Part shown: positions 23,791 through 35,504 of the stretch, in pieces
Position numbering within the stretch: position 1 is the stretch's first letter
Layout: each line of letters starts with the position of its first letter
Source: Dipteris shenzhenensis
Taxonomy: Eukaryota; Polypodiophyta; Polypodiopsida; Gleicheniales
NCBI GenBank assembly: GCA_047967505.1
Contig: CM106540.1
Direction: 5' to 3' (one strand)
Length of the DNA: 64,000 bases
Program-made: the position numbers and the translations under genes
The notes under the pieces: model-generated
Told to the model about the DNA's origin: nothing
Databases searched by the model: none
Seen by the model: the letters and a program-made list of their open reading frames with translations, nothing else

Positions 23791-23832
23791 CAAGCCTAAT
23801 ACCAAGACAAGGTAGGCTTGGTATTAGGCTTG
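23791..23832. repeat. Perfect 16-bp inverted repeat (hairpin)
   Basis: CAAGCCTAATACCAAG at 23791-23806 is exactly reverse-complemented at 23817-23832, with a 10-nt loop. A further partial copy of the right arm sequence (GGTGAGGTAGGCTAGG) follows. Confidence 0.85.
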
Positions 23833-23924
23833 GTGAGGTAGGCTAGGAGCATCACCAACCCTAGTGGCAAGCCTTTGGAGTCTGCATGCTACCCATGTGG
23901 AAGGCTGAGTCATCAAAACCATGC

Positions 23925-24260
23925 CACGTTGTTAGACCACGTGGTGCCATCTCATCAAGCAGATGTGACATCACTCCTTGCCATGTCACCTTACATTGCC
24001 ACACGTGCTACCACATGTGCCACCTCATCATTCCACATCATCAGCCATGTGATCACACAATGCCACCTTGGCATACCTCCTCAACCTTGCCATGTCACCA
24101 ATCCCTCCACTTCAATTTGCCATGTCAATCTACCACCTCATGAATGCCAACTCATCATGCCACATCACCTTTCAATGTCATCGAAGAGGCCCAGTACCAC
24201 ATCATGACCATGCAGGAAGAGACTATATTACCACATCATGACCATGCATGGTGCCACATC
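23925..24260. repeat. CCACRTCA-rich degenerate repeat block
   Basis: The short word CCAC(A/G)TCA and relatives (GCCACATCA, CCATGTCAC, CCACCTCATCA) recur roughly every 10-20 bp. A similar block lies in the leader of copia D at 55375-55815. Open frames in it are low-complexity. Confidence 0.6.
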
Positions 24261-24294
24261 AGCCAAATGTATACACATGACGATGTGCGAGGCA

Positions 24295-24460
24295 TAAAAT
24301 ACCTTGATCGAGGTATATAACCTGGGTGAGGCATATAATACCTCGATCGAGGTATGTGACCGAGGACACCTAGGGATACCTCGATCGAGGTTCATACATA
24401 CATGCGTAATGCACTGAATACCTCGATCGAGGTATAAGGTCTGATCGAGGTATATGATCG
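24295..24460. repeat. Palindrome array TACCTCGATCGAGGTA, left (about 5 units)
   Basis: Perfect or near-perfect units lie at about 24300 (TACCTTGATCGAGGTA), 24338, 24376 and 24418, with a half unit near 24441. Each has the self-complementary core TCGATCGA. The same palindrome forms a larger array near the right end of the same element (37128-37775). Confidence 0.85.
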
Positions 24461-24489
24461 GGGCTCTGGGCATAGCAGACCTCTCCACC

Positions 24490-24570
24490 AAAACTTAGCC
24501 AATTAGTATCAATCTTAGCACCAAAACTTAGCCAATTAGTTTCAATCTTAGCACCTCTCCACCAATAATA
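24490..24570. repeat. Short direct repeat
   Basis: ACTTAGCCAATTAGTNTCAA followed by TCTTAGCACC occurs twice about 40 bp apart, then CTCTCCACCAA, which also precedes the first copy. Confidence 0.75.
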
Positions 24571-24710
24571 ATGAAGAGCAATCTAAGAGCAATCTAGTGG
24601 ATGAGTTGAGGCTCTCTATAAGACACCACGTTTTGGTTCATTTCACCCATTCTTAGCCATTCTTGCCTCCTCGTCACTTTGTCACACCTTCCATCCTACT
24701 TTCATTGAGA

Positions 24711-27639
24711 ATGGGTTCTCAAAGCCGTAGAGCTAGTAGACGTGAAAGATGTAGGAACCCCCCCCCAAATCTCATTGACGAGGAGCGCAAGCGAAAGGCT
24801 CGTGAGCACAAGAGAGCCTCTAGAGCTTGAGCTCGCGCTGCCACCACTGATCCACCTCCAGCTCTACCTCTACATCCCACCTCCACCCCCACCCCCACCC
24901 CCACCTCCATTGTCCCCCCATGCTCATCCACTCCCCTACCTCTAGCCTCCGCCCTTCCCCTAGCCACCTACATTTTGGCCTCCACCTCTACCTCTTCCCC
25001 CTCCACCCTCCCCCCTCCCCCTCCCCCTCCCCCTCCCCCCGCTCCACTTGGCGCCTCCCTTCCCCTGTCCACCCTACCATCTCCCATTGATCCCGTTGCC
25101 CCACCTTGCAGCAGCAGTGTTGCTTCACGACGTGACTTGCCGAAGTCCACTATCCGTCGTCGTACTAGCAAGATTGTGCAGTCTTTTTTTTGTGACCTCA
25201 CGCCAGCTTCGCAGTGTTCTCTTCTCACATCCCTGATTGATCACCCTGACTTGGTAGAGTGTAGGAGGCTTGCTGGTCTTGGTGCACGTAGAGATAGGGT
25301 TGTATCTAGCGAGGTCCTTAGTAGTGTTCGACGTTCCTATGCTTGTATTAAGCATAGGAACTCCAGTGATGCCTTGGCAGCATGTCGTGCTATTGTGGCT
25401 GCCATTAGTAGACCTCATATGATAGGCCATGTGCGTACCGCTTCACGTCTTCTTCAGATTGCACCACGCACATTGCGAGCAGGCATCATTAGGAGGCAGA
25501 GTCTAGAGGATAGTGAGACTGATGCTCTTTGGGCTTCGAGTGGTCGTGCACCTCGCAACGATCGATTGTTGGATGATTCCACTAGGTCCTTCATACAACA
25601 GTTTTGGGAGGAGCATTGCAGAGCATCCCCAGTGTTCAAGAAGGCATTGCGGAAGAGGGTGTCATGCGGTGTGTACATTGAGCATGGTGCATGTTTTTTG
25701 GAGTGTACCCAGACTGAGTTGTACACTCAGTTTGTAGAGGCGCACCCGAAGTTCAAGATTGGGCAGAGGTCATTTGAGCGATGCAGGCCATGGTTTGTGC
25801 GATGCCCTCAGGAGCATGACACATGCTGTTGTCGCTACCATGTGGATTTTGGATTGATGTATGACGTATTCCGTTCCCTTGATGGTCATAGGGGAGTGGT
25901 TCCTACTAGCCCTCGCGACTTCATTCATTCCATATTGTGTACACGAGATGGTGATGCTTTATTCCACTCCCTTGATTGTGTGGAAGGCACGTGTACTTTG
26001 TGTGGTGACTTTGCTAGAGTGCCACGAGTTGCACTAGATATTTGTGATGTGCAGATGGTTCATTGGCAGCAGTATGAGTACTGTACCTTGACATTAGATG
26101 GTGGTGCACAGTCAAGGAGGTTGCAGCTTGTGGGGAAGGAGACACCACATGTTGTATTCATTGACTGTTTTCGAGGGAAGCTGTACCGCTACATACGCCA
26201 CTCGCACACTGCGAAATGGGAGGATCGTCAGTTTCGTGCATGTTTGAGGACATTTCCTACAGGGGTGGTTGTCTCAGTGGTGGACTTTGCGGAGAATTAC
26301 ACCTTTGCACCACAGCATGAGATCCAATCGGAGTATTATTTCTCCGAACAGGTGACGTGTGATTGAGTATTGATTTTTCCCCACCTCATTATATTGAATT
26401 ATTTCAATAGTCATATTTTTTTTCAATGCCATATTGTAGGTTGCTATATTTGTGCACATTAGCTATCGTCATGCACAGGCTCATGTGGATGGCATTGATA
26501 GCACCATGGACTCACGCATCATTGTGCGAGAGTATCACTTCTACATTAGTGATGATCGATCGCATGATGCCCATTTTGTGCAGCATTGCTTCACTTTGCA
26601 TGATAGTTTCTTGAGGGATCATGGTGTCACATGGCAGCGGCACTGGATCTGGTCAGACGGTTGCGGTGGTCAGTTCAAATCCGCTAGACGGTTTTATTGG
26701 TTTTGCAGATGGCACCGTGAGACAGGCATTCCGATTACATGGAGCTACTTCGAGACAGGGCACGGTAAGGGAGAGCACGATGGTGCAGGTGCTTGCGTGA
26801 AGCGTGCTTTGCGTCGATACCAGTTGCGTCACAGTGTCGATCGCTTCAAGGATGCACATGATGTGGTGCGGTGGTGCAGCCAGCACTTATCCACTAGTGC
26901 TACCTTCTCGTTTCAGTCGCGTGACGATAGGGTGGTGAGCCGGTATTTTTGGTGCGTGGACATTGGGAGTCTTGATCGGTCTAGGCCTTTTGATTGTCAT
27001 TCTGTGCCTGGCACTCTTGATTTCCATTCCATCAGGAGCGTAGGTGAGTCTCACCCCGCGATCTTTTCTCGACGGTTTGCATGTTTTTGTTCTGCATGCA
27101 TTGATGATGATTGGGGAGGGTGCTTCATGATACCATGGGCCGATCCATGGGTACGGCGAGTGCTTTCTCCCTTCCAGCCTAGGGAGGAGATACATGATAA
27201 TCAGGATGCGGGATTCAATTCCTCTAGAGATTATGACCAGCTTACATATATTTTGCGTATTGGTGATATCTTCGCGGTTATTGCTTCGGAGGGCAATGAG
27301 GAGGGTGTGGATTATTACTTGTTGCGATGCTCTATGCTGAAGAGTGTGCTGAATGAGGATACAGTGGATGGGCATGGGATGCACTTCAATGCTCATAGCA
27401 TGATCGTAGGTGGCCACTATTTTCAGCAGATACAGAGGCGTGGTCGCTATATTGAGTTCCAGGAGTACATGGCGGATCAGGAGGCATACATGTATTCTCA
27501 TCTTGTTGTTGGGATCAAGATTACTTTGAGTCGTGTTCGCACTCGCAAGGCGACGTCCACTCCACGATGGCGCCTTGCAGTGGCGGATCACGAGAGCATA
27601 CTTGCAACTATTGGCATGAGAGCTGATCCTGAGGAGTAG
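24711..27639 (+). pseudogene. Transposase candidate of the 14.9-kb element, two exons, one in-frame stop
   Basis: ATG 24711 opens MGSQSRRASRRERCR in the frame of the main body. The only break is a TGA at 24828-24830 in an Arg/Ala run (a CGA-to-TGA change would explain it). A Pro-rich linker follows. Exon 1 ends at 26351 with ...EIQSEYYFSEQ; the 88-bp intron 26352-26439 (GT..AG) is phase 0 and exon 2 resumes VAIFVHISYRHAQAHV. Conserved-looking acidic motifs are VVDFAENYTF (26284), WSDGCGGQFKS (Asp codon 26656) and GHGKGEHDGAGACVKR (Asp codon 26779). Similar motif triplets occur in uncharacterised invertebrate and plant proteins thought to be transposon-derived. The conserved Cys/His of the middle part (CCCRYHVDF; CTLCGDF) could bind metal. 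About 950 residues if read through the stop. The terminal TAG is at 27637-27639. Confidence 0.7.
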
Positions 27640-27955
27640 CACATTACATATCATATTTTTTGGGATCATCAGTTGATCAGATTGATTTTTATTGGGTATC
27701 ACTAGTTGATTACACTTTTTTGTATTCGATATGTATAGGCTCACTGTGTGACCGTACCATTGTAATTTTCATGGACTCATATTTTGTATTTCACTATGAT
27801 GGCTGTATACACGTTCATACACATCATTGTATTAGATTCTATTTTTTACATGATGTCCAATGTCTTCTCAATGGGATTTGTTGTGTTTGTAATACAAAAA
27901 ATTGTTTATTAGTAGTAATGTTGTAATTTGTTTTGTGCTTTAGGACATTTTAAAA
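27640..27955. other. 3' flank of the transposase candidate
   Basis: T-rich sequence that probably holds the 3' UTR. No further gene seen. Confidence 0.5.
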
Positions 27956-29830
27956 ACGTGACTAAGAAAATTCGCGCACGTACTAACGAAATACGCGTGT
28001 GGACTTACTTGTTGGGGATGAAACTTCGCACGACTCTTAGGCCACCCTAGACATACATCCACGCGAGATTTGGTCTAAATTGATTTGGTATGCGCCACGT
28101 GGAAGGTACAATGCGTACATTTTTACAATCCCTACTAGCACGACTACGTATGAGCTATGGCGCATGTACTAACGAAATACGCGTGTGGACTTATCTGTTG
28201 GGAATGAAACTTCGCACGACTCTTAGGCCACCCTAGACATACATCCACGCAAGATTTGGTCTCCAACTTATTTGGTATGCGCCACGTGGAAGGTATAATG
28301 CGTACATTTTTACAATCCCTACTAGCACGACTACGTGTGAAAAATGGCGCACGTACTAACCAAATATGCATGTGGACTTATCTGTTGGAGATTAAACTTT
28401 GCACGGCTCTTAGGCTACCGTAGACGTACATCCACGCAAGATTTGGTGCCCAACTGATTTGGTATGCGCCACATGGAAGGACAGTTGTGTACATTTTTAC
28501 AATCCCTACTAGCACGACTACGTATGAGCTATGGCGCATGTACTAACGAAATACGCATGTGGACTTATCTGTTGGGAATGAAAATTCGCACGACTCTTAG
28601 GCCACCCTAGACATACATCCACGCAAGATTTGGTCTCCAACTTGTTTGGTATGCGCCACGTGGAAGGTATAATGCGTACATTTTTACAATCCCTACTAGC
28701 ACGACTACGTGTGAAAAATGGCGCACGTACTAACCAAATATGCATGTGGACTTCTCTGTTGGAGATTAAACTTTGCACAGCTCTTAGGCTACCGTAGACG
28801 TACATCCACGCGAGATTTGGTCTGAATTGATTTGGTATGCGCCACGTGGAAGGTACAACGCGTACATTTTTACAATCCCTACTAGCACGACTATGTATGA
28901 GCTATGGCGCATGTACTAATGAAATACGTGTGTGGACTTATCTGTTGGGAATGAAACTTCGTACGACTCTTAGGCCACCCTAGACATACATCCACACAAG
29001 ATTTGGTCTCCAACTTATTTGGTTTGCGCCACGTGGAAGGTATAATACGTACATTTTTACAATCCCTACTAGCACGACTAAGTGTGAAAAATGACGCACG
29101 TACTAACCAAATATGCATGTGGACTTATCTGTTGGAGATTAAACTTTGCACGGCTCTTAGGCTACCGTAGACGTACATCCACACAAGATTTGGTGCCCAA
29201 ATGATTTGGTATGCGCCACATGGAAGGACAGTTGCGTACATTTTTACAATCCCTACTAGCACGACTACGTATGAAAAATGGCACACGTACTAATGAAATA
29301 TGCACGTGGACTTATCTGTTGGGGACGAAACTTCACACGCCTCTTAGGCTACCCTAGACGTACATCCACACAAGATTTGGTCTCCAACTTATTTGGTTTA
29401 CGCCACGTGGAAGGTATAATGCGTACATTTTTACAATCCCTACTAGCACGACTACGTGTGAAAAATGGCGCACGTACTAACCAAATATGCATGTGGACTT
29501 ATCTGTTGGAGATTAAAATTTGCACGGCTCTTAGGCTATCGTAGACGTACATCCACGCAAGATTTGGTGCCCAACTGATTTGGTATGCGCCACATGGAAG
29601 GACAGTTGCGTACATTTTTACAATCCCTACTAGCACGACTACGTATGAAAAATGGCGCACGTACTAATGAAATACGCACGTGGACTTATCTGTTGGGGAC
29701 AAAACTTCACACACCTCTTAGGCTACCCTAGACGTATATCCACGCAAGATTTGGTCTCCAACTGATTTGGTATGCGCCACGTGGAAGGACAAATGCATAC
29801 ATTTTTACAATCCCCACTAGCACGACTAAA
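27956..29830. repeat. 187-bp tandem satellite, about 10 units
   Basis: The anchor GTACATTTTTACAATCCCTA and the block GCGCACGTACTAAC recur about every 187 bp (for example 27972, 28158, 28345, 28531, 28719, 28905, 29093, 29280, 29466, 29653). Alternate units are more alike, giving a higher-order ~373-bp period. Apparent minus-strand frames of 75-95 codons (MHIWLVRA...) repeat with that period and are by-products of the satellite. Confidence 0.95.
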
Positions 29831-30800
29831 CCCTAAACCCTAAACCCTGAACCCTAAATCCTAAACGCTGTTGGGGATGAAACTTCACACGCCTCTTATG
29901 CTACCCTAGACGTACATCCACGCAAGATTTGGTCTCCAACTGATTTGGTTTGCACCACGTAGAAGCAATCCCTACTAGCACGACTAAACCCTAAACCCTA
30001 AACCCTGAACCCTAAATCCTAAACCCTGTTGGGGACGAAACTTCACACGCCTCTTAGGCTACCCTAGACGTACATCCACGCAAGATTTGGTCTCCAACTG
30101 ATTTGGTTTGCGCCACGTAGAAGCAATCCCTACTAGCACGACTAAACCCTAAACCCTAAACCCTAAACCCTGAACCCTAAATCCTAAACCCTGTTGGGGA
30201 CGAAACTTCACACGCCTCTTAGGCTACCCTAGACGTACATCCACGCAAGATTTGGTCTCCAGTTGATTTGGTTTGCGCCACGTAGAAGCAATCCCTACTA
30301 GCACGACTAAACCCTAAACCCTAAACCCTAAACCTTGAATCCTAAATCCTAAACCCTATTGGGGACGAAAATTCACACGCCTCTTAGGCTACCCTAGACG
30401 TACATCCACGCAAGATTTGGTCTCCAACTGATTTGGTTTGTGCCACGTAGAAGGAATCTCTACTAGCATGACTAAACCCTAAACCCTAAGCCCTAAACCC
30501 TGGACCCTAAATCCTAAACCCTGTTGGGGACGAAACTTCACACGCCTCTTAGGCTACCCTAGACGTACATCCATGCAAGATTTGGTCTCCAACTGATTTG
30601 GTTTGTGCCACGTAGAAGCAATCCCTACTAGCACGACTAAACCCTAAACCCTAAACCCTGAACCCTAAATCCTAAACCCTGTTGGGGACGAAACTTCACA
30701 CGCCTCTTAGCCTACCCTAGACGTACATCCACACAAGATTTGGTCTCCAACTGATTTGGTTTGCGCCACGTAGAAGCAATCCCTACTAGCACGACTAAAC
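29826..30800. repeat. 158-165-bp satellite units with embedded CCCTAAA telomere-type motifs, six units
   Basis: The second half of the 187-bp unit (GTTGGGGACGAAACTTCACA through GCCACGTAGAAGCAATCCCT) alternates with runs of CCCTAAA, CCCTGAA and CCTAAATC. Units begin near 29868, 30026, 30191, 30356, 30521 and 30679. The motifs are the plant telomere repeat in degenerate short runs, always in the same orientation. Confidence 0.95.
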
Positions 30801-32015
30801 CCTACTAGCTCAAATGCTGAGTGGGCTTTTCATCACCACGTCTTAGTTACTAGAGCATTTGCTTCAAACTTCATCAGCAACTAGCTCATAAGGTTGCCTA
30901 ACTTCAGCTCAGAGCATTTGATGAATGGTGGCTCCAGCAAGCACAATTATGTGAAACTTCAGTGCACTGTATTCGTGTTGGCACTGGCATGACTCAAGCA
31001 CTTTCCTCCTAGCCAAGGATTTGCCCCATCACAAGGAATCTTGGGCTCAGAGGTTGTGTGAAATGGCTGAGAGATGGAGGAGAACAAGCTTAAAGATAAA
31101 ACGTGGGAAGAGAGGGGAGAAATCCTTCATTGTGAAGAAGATGATGACATGGCACTCAAAGAGGGCTCAAGGAGGGTGAACATAGCTCTAATGCCACATG
31201 TTGGAGTAGCAATAAGTAATCAAAAGATGAAGCAAAATGGAGGATTTTATTCATGAGAGATATCCTGCATATATAGGCACAAGTTACATCCAAGAGTGAC
31301 ATCACATGTGAGCTCAATAGAGCATCTAGATCCATAAATCACTCCACTGATTTCTCAATCAAGCCCAAGAATCTATCAATCACACCTAATGGAACCTTCT
31401 ACAACCAAACCTAGTCACACTAACCACCATGTGGTGAGACACACACCCATACAAACCTTGTACCCCTAGGTACACCCCATTACATCAATTTGTCCATCAT
31501 GTGATTGATGCAGATTGTGGAATAAAGGAGAGTGGATGCATTAAAGTTTCCTAGAATTATCTTTTTAGGAATATAATTCTTGTGCGATATATATGACTTG
31601 TTAAATAGAAGTGAATGTGAATGTAGCTTGTTTGTACCATGAATTCTTTAACATATCTTGAATGAGTGCCCTGATATGATTTGTAATGTGTGTTTTATAT
31701 GTGTGTATTTGGTTCTTTTTTTTCAAATAGATTCTAAATGGAATCCCTCCTCCATGATGGTCTTTCAAAAATCCCAACCCAGTTCCCCATGTTGCTATCA
31801 TTTGAGACATCCAAAATCTCACATGTAGTAAAGAAGATTATGCATGATACGGATTGGGTGAAGTATAACATCGAAGTGCATGCATGTGGGTGGGGTCCAG
31901 ACCGATCGCGCATGGATCAGCATCATGGGAGGGTCGCACAAAAAAACCTATGGGAAAGTTTGTAAGCTTTGGAGAGATTGCTATGACCGAGTATACAGCA
32001 ACTAGATTACTATAA
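30801..32015. other. Mixed sequence inside the 14.9-kb element, incl. probable minus-strand LTR remnant
   Basis: No gene is recognised. At 31181-31196 AGCTCTAATGCCACAT resembles the reverse complement of a copia primer-binding site, and is followed from about 31199 by TGTTGGAGTAGC. This suggests a minus-strand copia LTR remnant of about 0.3 kb. A plus-strand open frame of 75 codons at 31738-31965 has no recognised relatives. Confidence 0.35.
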
Positions 32016-32300
32016 AAAACTGTTGGGGACGAAACTTCACACGCCTCTTAGGCTACCCTAGACGTACATCCATGCAAGATTTGGTCTCCAACTGATCTGG
32101 TTTGCGCCACGTGGAAGGTATAATGCATACATTTTTGCAAGCACCTTTTCAATGCTTAATGTTTACAATTACGACACACGGCATTATTTTTAAAATACAT
32201 TATGTATTAGATGTGTGAATTGAGATATTTGAAATTCAAAATCATACTCTTAATTTTAAATACGCACATGGGGATGAAACTTCGCACGGCTCTTAGGTTT
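32016..32300. repeat. Isolated fragments of the 187-bp satellite
   Basis: 32020-32140 repeats the GTTGGGGACGAAACTTCACA to GGTATAATGCATACATTTTT part of the satellite. 32268-32296 is a shorter piece (GGGGATGAAACTTCGCACGG). Confidence 0.85.
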
Positions 32301-32626
32301 AGTGTAATAATTACAAGCATTGATATATACGAAATTCAATATGATATTCAAAATGATAAAGTTGGAACTTGAACACTTTTTCAATGCTTAATGTTTACAA
32401 TTACTTCATATGGCATTCTTTTTTAAATACCTTTTGTATTAAACAAACTATAAACTGAGATAAACTGAGATAAACAAAGTGTGAAGAACATCATGAAAGT
32501 ACGAAAATGCTCATACATCATAAAAGTGGGAACAATATCATGAAAGTGCCAAAATGAATCTGTACATCATCATCATCATGCTGCAAAAGTGCATCCCTAT
32601 ACAAGAAACATGTGAAGCCTAAACAA

Positions 32627-34559
32627 TCAATCTGAATCCGAATCTGATAACTCTACATATGATCCTCTAGTGGAACGCTGACGTGGCTCCTGTATGACCC
32701 GCTGCCCAACCGTCCGCTGTGTGCCCTCAGGCAAAGCCGGCTCAGATGGGCCAGCCTCATCACCTGCATGAGATGGGCTAGCCTCATCCTGATGAAGAGG
32801 AGGGCATGCTGCACGCACCACTGCTGCCATCTCTGCCTCCCTCGCCTCCTCTATGTACACACGTCTCAGCTCCCATAGCCGTGCATCTGCGAATACTCGT
32901 GCCTCAAATCTAGTGTGAGTAATCGTCTCTACATGTGAAAGATGCTAGTCTCGGCCCCGCCCTAGCTGCTGCTCCACCCACTGCTGCAATGATGTCTGCA
33001 GCTCTGCCTCTCGCTCAATCCGGTGTGCCTCCTCCGCTCGTGCCTCGTCATCTGGCATGAAATCACCATACGAAAAGCGTCGTGGAATGCATGATGCAAC
33101 CACCGATGTATCAGCACCCTCCTGCATCAGCAACACTCTCTGTGCCTCCTCCCTATAGTGCTCTGTCAAGACTACGCGGGCGAATGGATCAACAGCCTGA
33201 CGATGACCAGGATATAGATCATCCATGCCCAGTCCTCTGTATGTCGCCACATCAATGTCAGCAAAGCATACAGGGCACACTGATCGTGCCACCATGTGGC
33301 GGGTCATGCAATGGAGATGTGCGATGTGGCCGCACCCTAGTCCAAACCACCCTACGGTGTCAAACTCCTCGTGGCAAAGGACACAAGTGGTAGTAGGAAG
33401 CCTGGCTATGACTGCTGCGTCTATGGGTGTCCTAGTCGGCACATCTACAGGAGGAGCAGGGTATAGGGCCATGCTGGGGTCGATCCTATGGTGAGATGGA
33501 TCACGACTAATATGCCTCAACTGCAAAATATAGTGCTCTGCGCGATGGTATGCTATGCGTGTCCGAATCCTCTGCTCCTCCAAATCTGTCTGCAACAGTC
33601 GTACGCAACAGTCGTACGCGAGACTCCATCTCCTGACGCAATAGATGTTCCTGCAATGCAAACATGTCGCATACATGGTGAGAATTAACCAAAAAACTTC
33701 AGTTCAAAACACGCTACAAAAAAATAAACTAACATAATCAAAATAACTAACCTCGTCCCTAGACTCGGCCAACAATGTCTCCAACTCTGCAATCCGTGTG
33801 TCTCGAGCCTCCAACTCATGCTGAGGCGGCGTAGATGTGGGAGGTGGTGTAGATGTGGGAGGCTCCATCGATGATCGAGGTGGGGGAGGTGGAATCGCAA
33901 TAGATCTCGATAGGGTAGAGACCATGTGCTGCAAGGATGATGCCACTGAATGAACATCCCCCCTAATCTGTCCTCCCATCGCTCGCAATGTCGGTGCAGG
34001 GATGGTGTGCAACTCTGGTGCCTCACGTCGACGCCGAACACCGATCTGACGCTCCTGACGCCCCATCCTACCATGTCTCGCTCCTGATCCTAGACGGGTA
34101 CTAAGGTAGTCCACCCGATGACCAAGCACAAACTCAGCGTATAGCTGCATGGCAAACGACCTGGCTATCTGACGGTTGTGAGGCAATCGACCACCATTTG
34201 CAGCGAGATATCTCGGATAAATGTGTGCTGCTATGATGGGGTGTGTGCCTACAACGTAAAATATGCAAGGGGAGCCCTGATCGTGGTCGCATCGCCTCGG
34301 TGTGACCATCCCAAAACATATCCTCCAAGGCCTGCCTGTGATGTGACTCACGCTCAAACAACTGTCGAATGGCTCTCCAATCCAAGCCACCACCAGTGAT
34401 CTCCGCCTCAGCCTGTGCCTGAAAGCTATCGACAATGTCCTCAACTGTGTCCAATCGACCCAGAGCCTCAATAACTGAATCCAGACTCGCAACCAAGTGA
34501 GGGGGTGCCCTAGCATCCTGCAGTGCCCTCATCTCAGCTCTCAGCATCTCTATCTGCAT
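32627..34559 (-). pseudogene. RING-H2 protein with N-terminal helical/proline-rich region, cargo of the 14.9-kb element
   Basis: ATG 34559 (MQIEMLRAEMRALQDARAPP) follows an acceptor-like GCACAG. A frame change occurs near 34280. Exon 1 then carries PHNRQIARSFAMQLYAEFVL, a proline run and a helix (LEARDTRIAELETLLAESRD), ending at 33752. The intron is 33751-33651 (GT..AG, phase 0). In exon 2 (33650-32627) a tandem 13-bp duplication (CAACAGTCGTACG at 33593-33605 and 33606-33618, plus strand) shifts the frame. Beyond it lie a helix and a RING-H2: CVLC, CGHIAHLHC, CPVC (C-x2-C-x14-C-x-H-x2-H-x2-C-x10-C-x2-C). A TAG at 32945-32947 interrupts the frame, which goes on in phase to an acidic SDSDSD end. 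RING-H2 domains usually recruit E2 enzymes for ubiquitin transfer. Whether this was the element's own gene or captured from the host is unknown. Confidence 0.6.
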
Positions 34560-34619
34560 ACGAATAGTGGTGCTAGAACCTGTGCGCTGGCTAGCGCATG
34601 CACAAAAAAAACACATGGA

Positions 34620-35500
34620 AATTAATATTCTATTTGGGTAATGAAAATAATATTCTATTCAATATGACTTATAATCTATTTACGTAATGAAAACTATTTG
34701 TACGTACTCCTTGATGAGGTAGGATGTCGTTGGGATCATCCTATGCACCTACCGGTAGATGGGCCAAATGTGTGGCTCAATATTAATCAATATTACTAAT
34801 AATTCTTAATTTTGATTAGAATTTTTTCACTCTAGTTGTTGCATTTTCAAACTTAGATGTCTCAAATATTTTTTCCTTATATGTTTCCCTTTTTTCACTT
34901 TTTATCCAATATGAAACTTTTCCACATGTGGTGTAAGGACCACATTGTCCACTTATGGCCCCTTTACTAAGGACAGATAGTGGAGAGGTTTGGTTAATAA
35001 GACCTTCTTTGAATGCTTTACTGCCTTGGGTTTGCAATAGATATGGAGGAGATAGAAGGATACCTAATACATTACTTTGAACGATACACAAGCAAGGCGC
35101 ATCTAGTATTTCTCGGACTACACATTAAAAAAGAGAGCGGGTTCACACTACAGACCTTTTAAAGCGAGAACTTTGAGAAAATAATTAAGCCTTTTCAATA
35201 TTATCTATTTTGGTTGGGCAATCCACCTCAACTAGTGGCCATTCCTATAGATCATCACTTGGTTCCCATGCTTGGGGAGAGAGGAGACCTTTGGACAATC
35301 ATAAATTACGTATGTGTTTTCGATGCGCTGGTGCATTTACAAGATCCAATTAGCCATATGCTTATGCATCTAACCACTCTAGTGTTGGGGTCTTTGCCCA
35401 TGTGGTGTGGTGTTTTAGGGATAATGCCCATGTGGTGTTTTATACAGCCTACTTACTCTACCTAAATTATGAAACAACTCTTAACCAACTATATAATCTA
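34620..35500. other. Non-coding stretch inside the 14.9-kb element
   Basis: No family recognised. There is a small direct repeat GCCCATGTGGTGT at about 35396 and 35425. Confidence 0.45.
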
Positions 35501-35504
35501 TAAT

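Noticed and set aside
24975-26366. A start for the transposase candidate at 24975
   Set aside because: That codon is TTG. An ATG at 24711 lies in the same frame with a single TGA between, so the true start is probably upstream.
28144-29118. Repeated minus-strand proteins starting MHIWLVRA
   Set aside because: They recur with the 373-bp satellite period and are satellite by-products.
29826-30700. A true chromosome end
   Set aside because: CCCTAAA runs are short, degenerate and interleaved with satellite inside a transposon; sequence continues for 33 kb beyond.
27956-30800. CRISPR-like regular repeats
   Set aside because: The whole 187-bp unit repeats, not a short repeat with unique spacers, and the context is a plant nuclear transposon.
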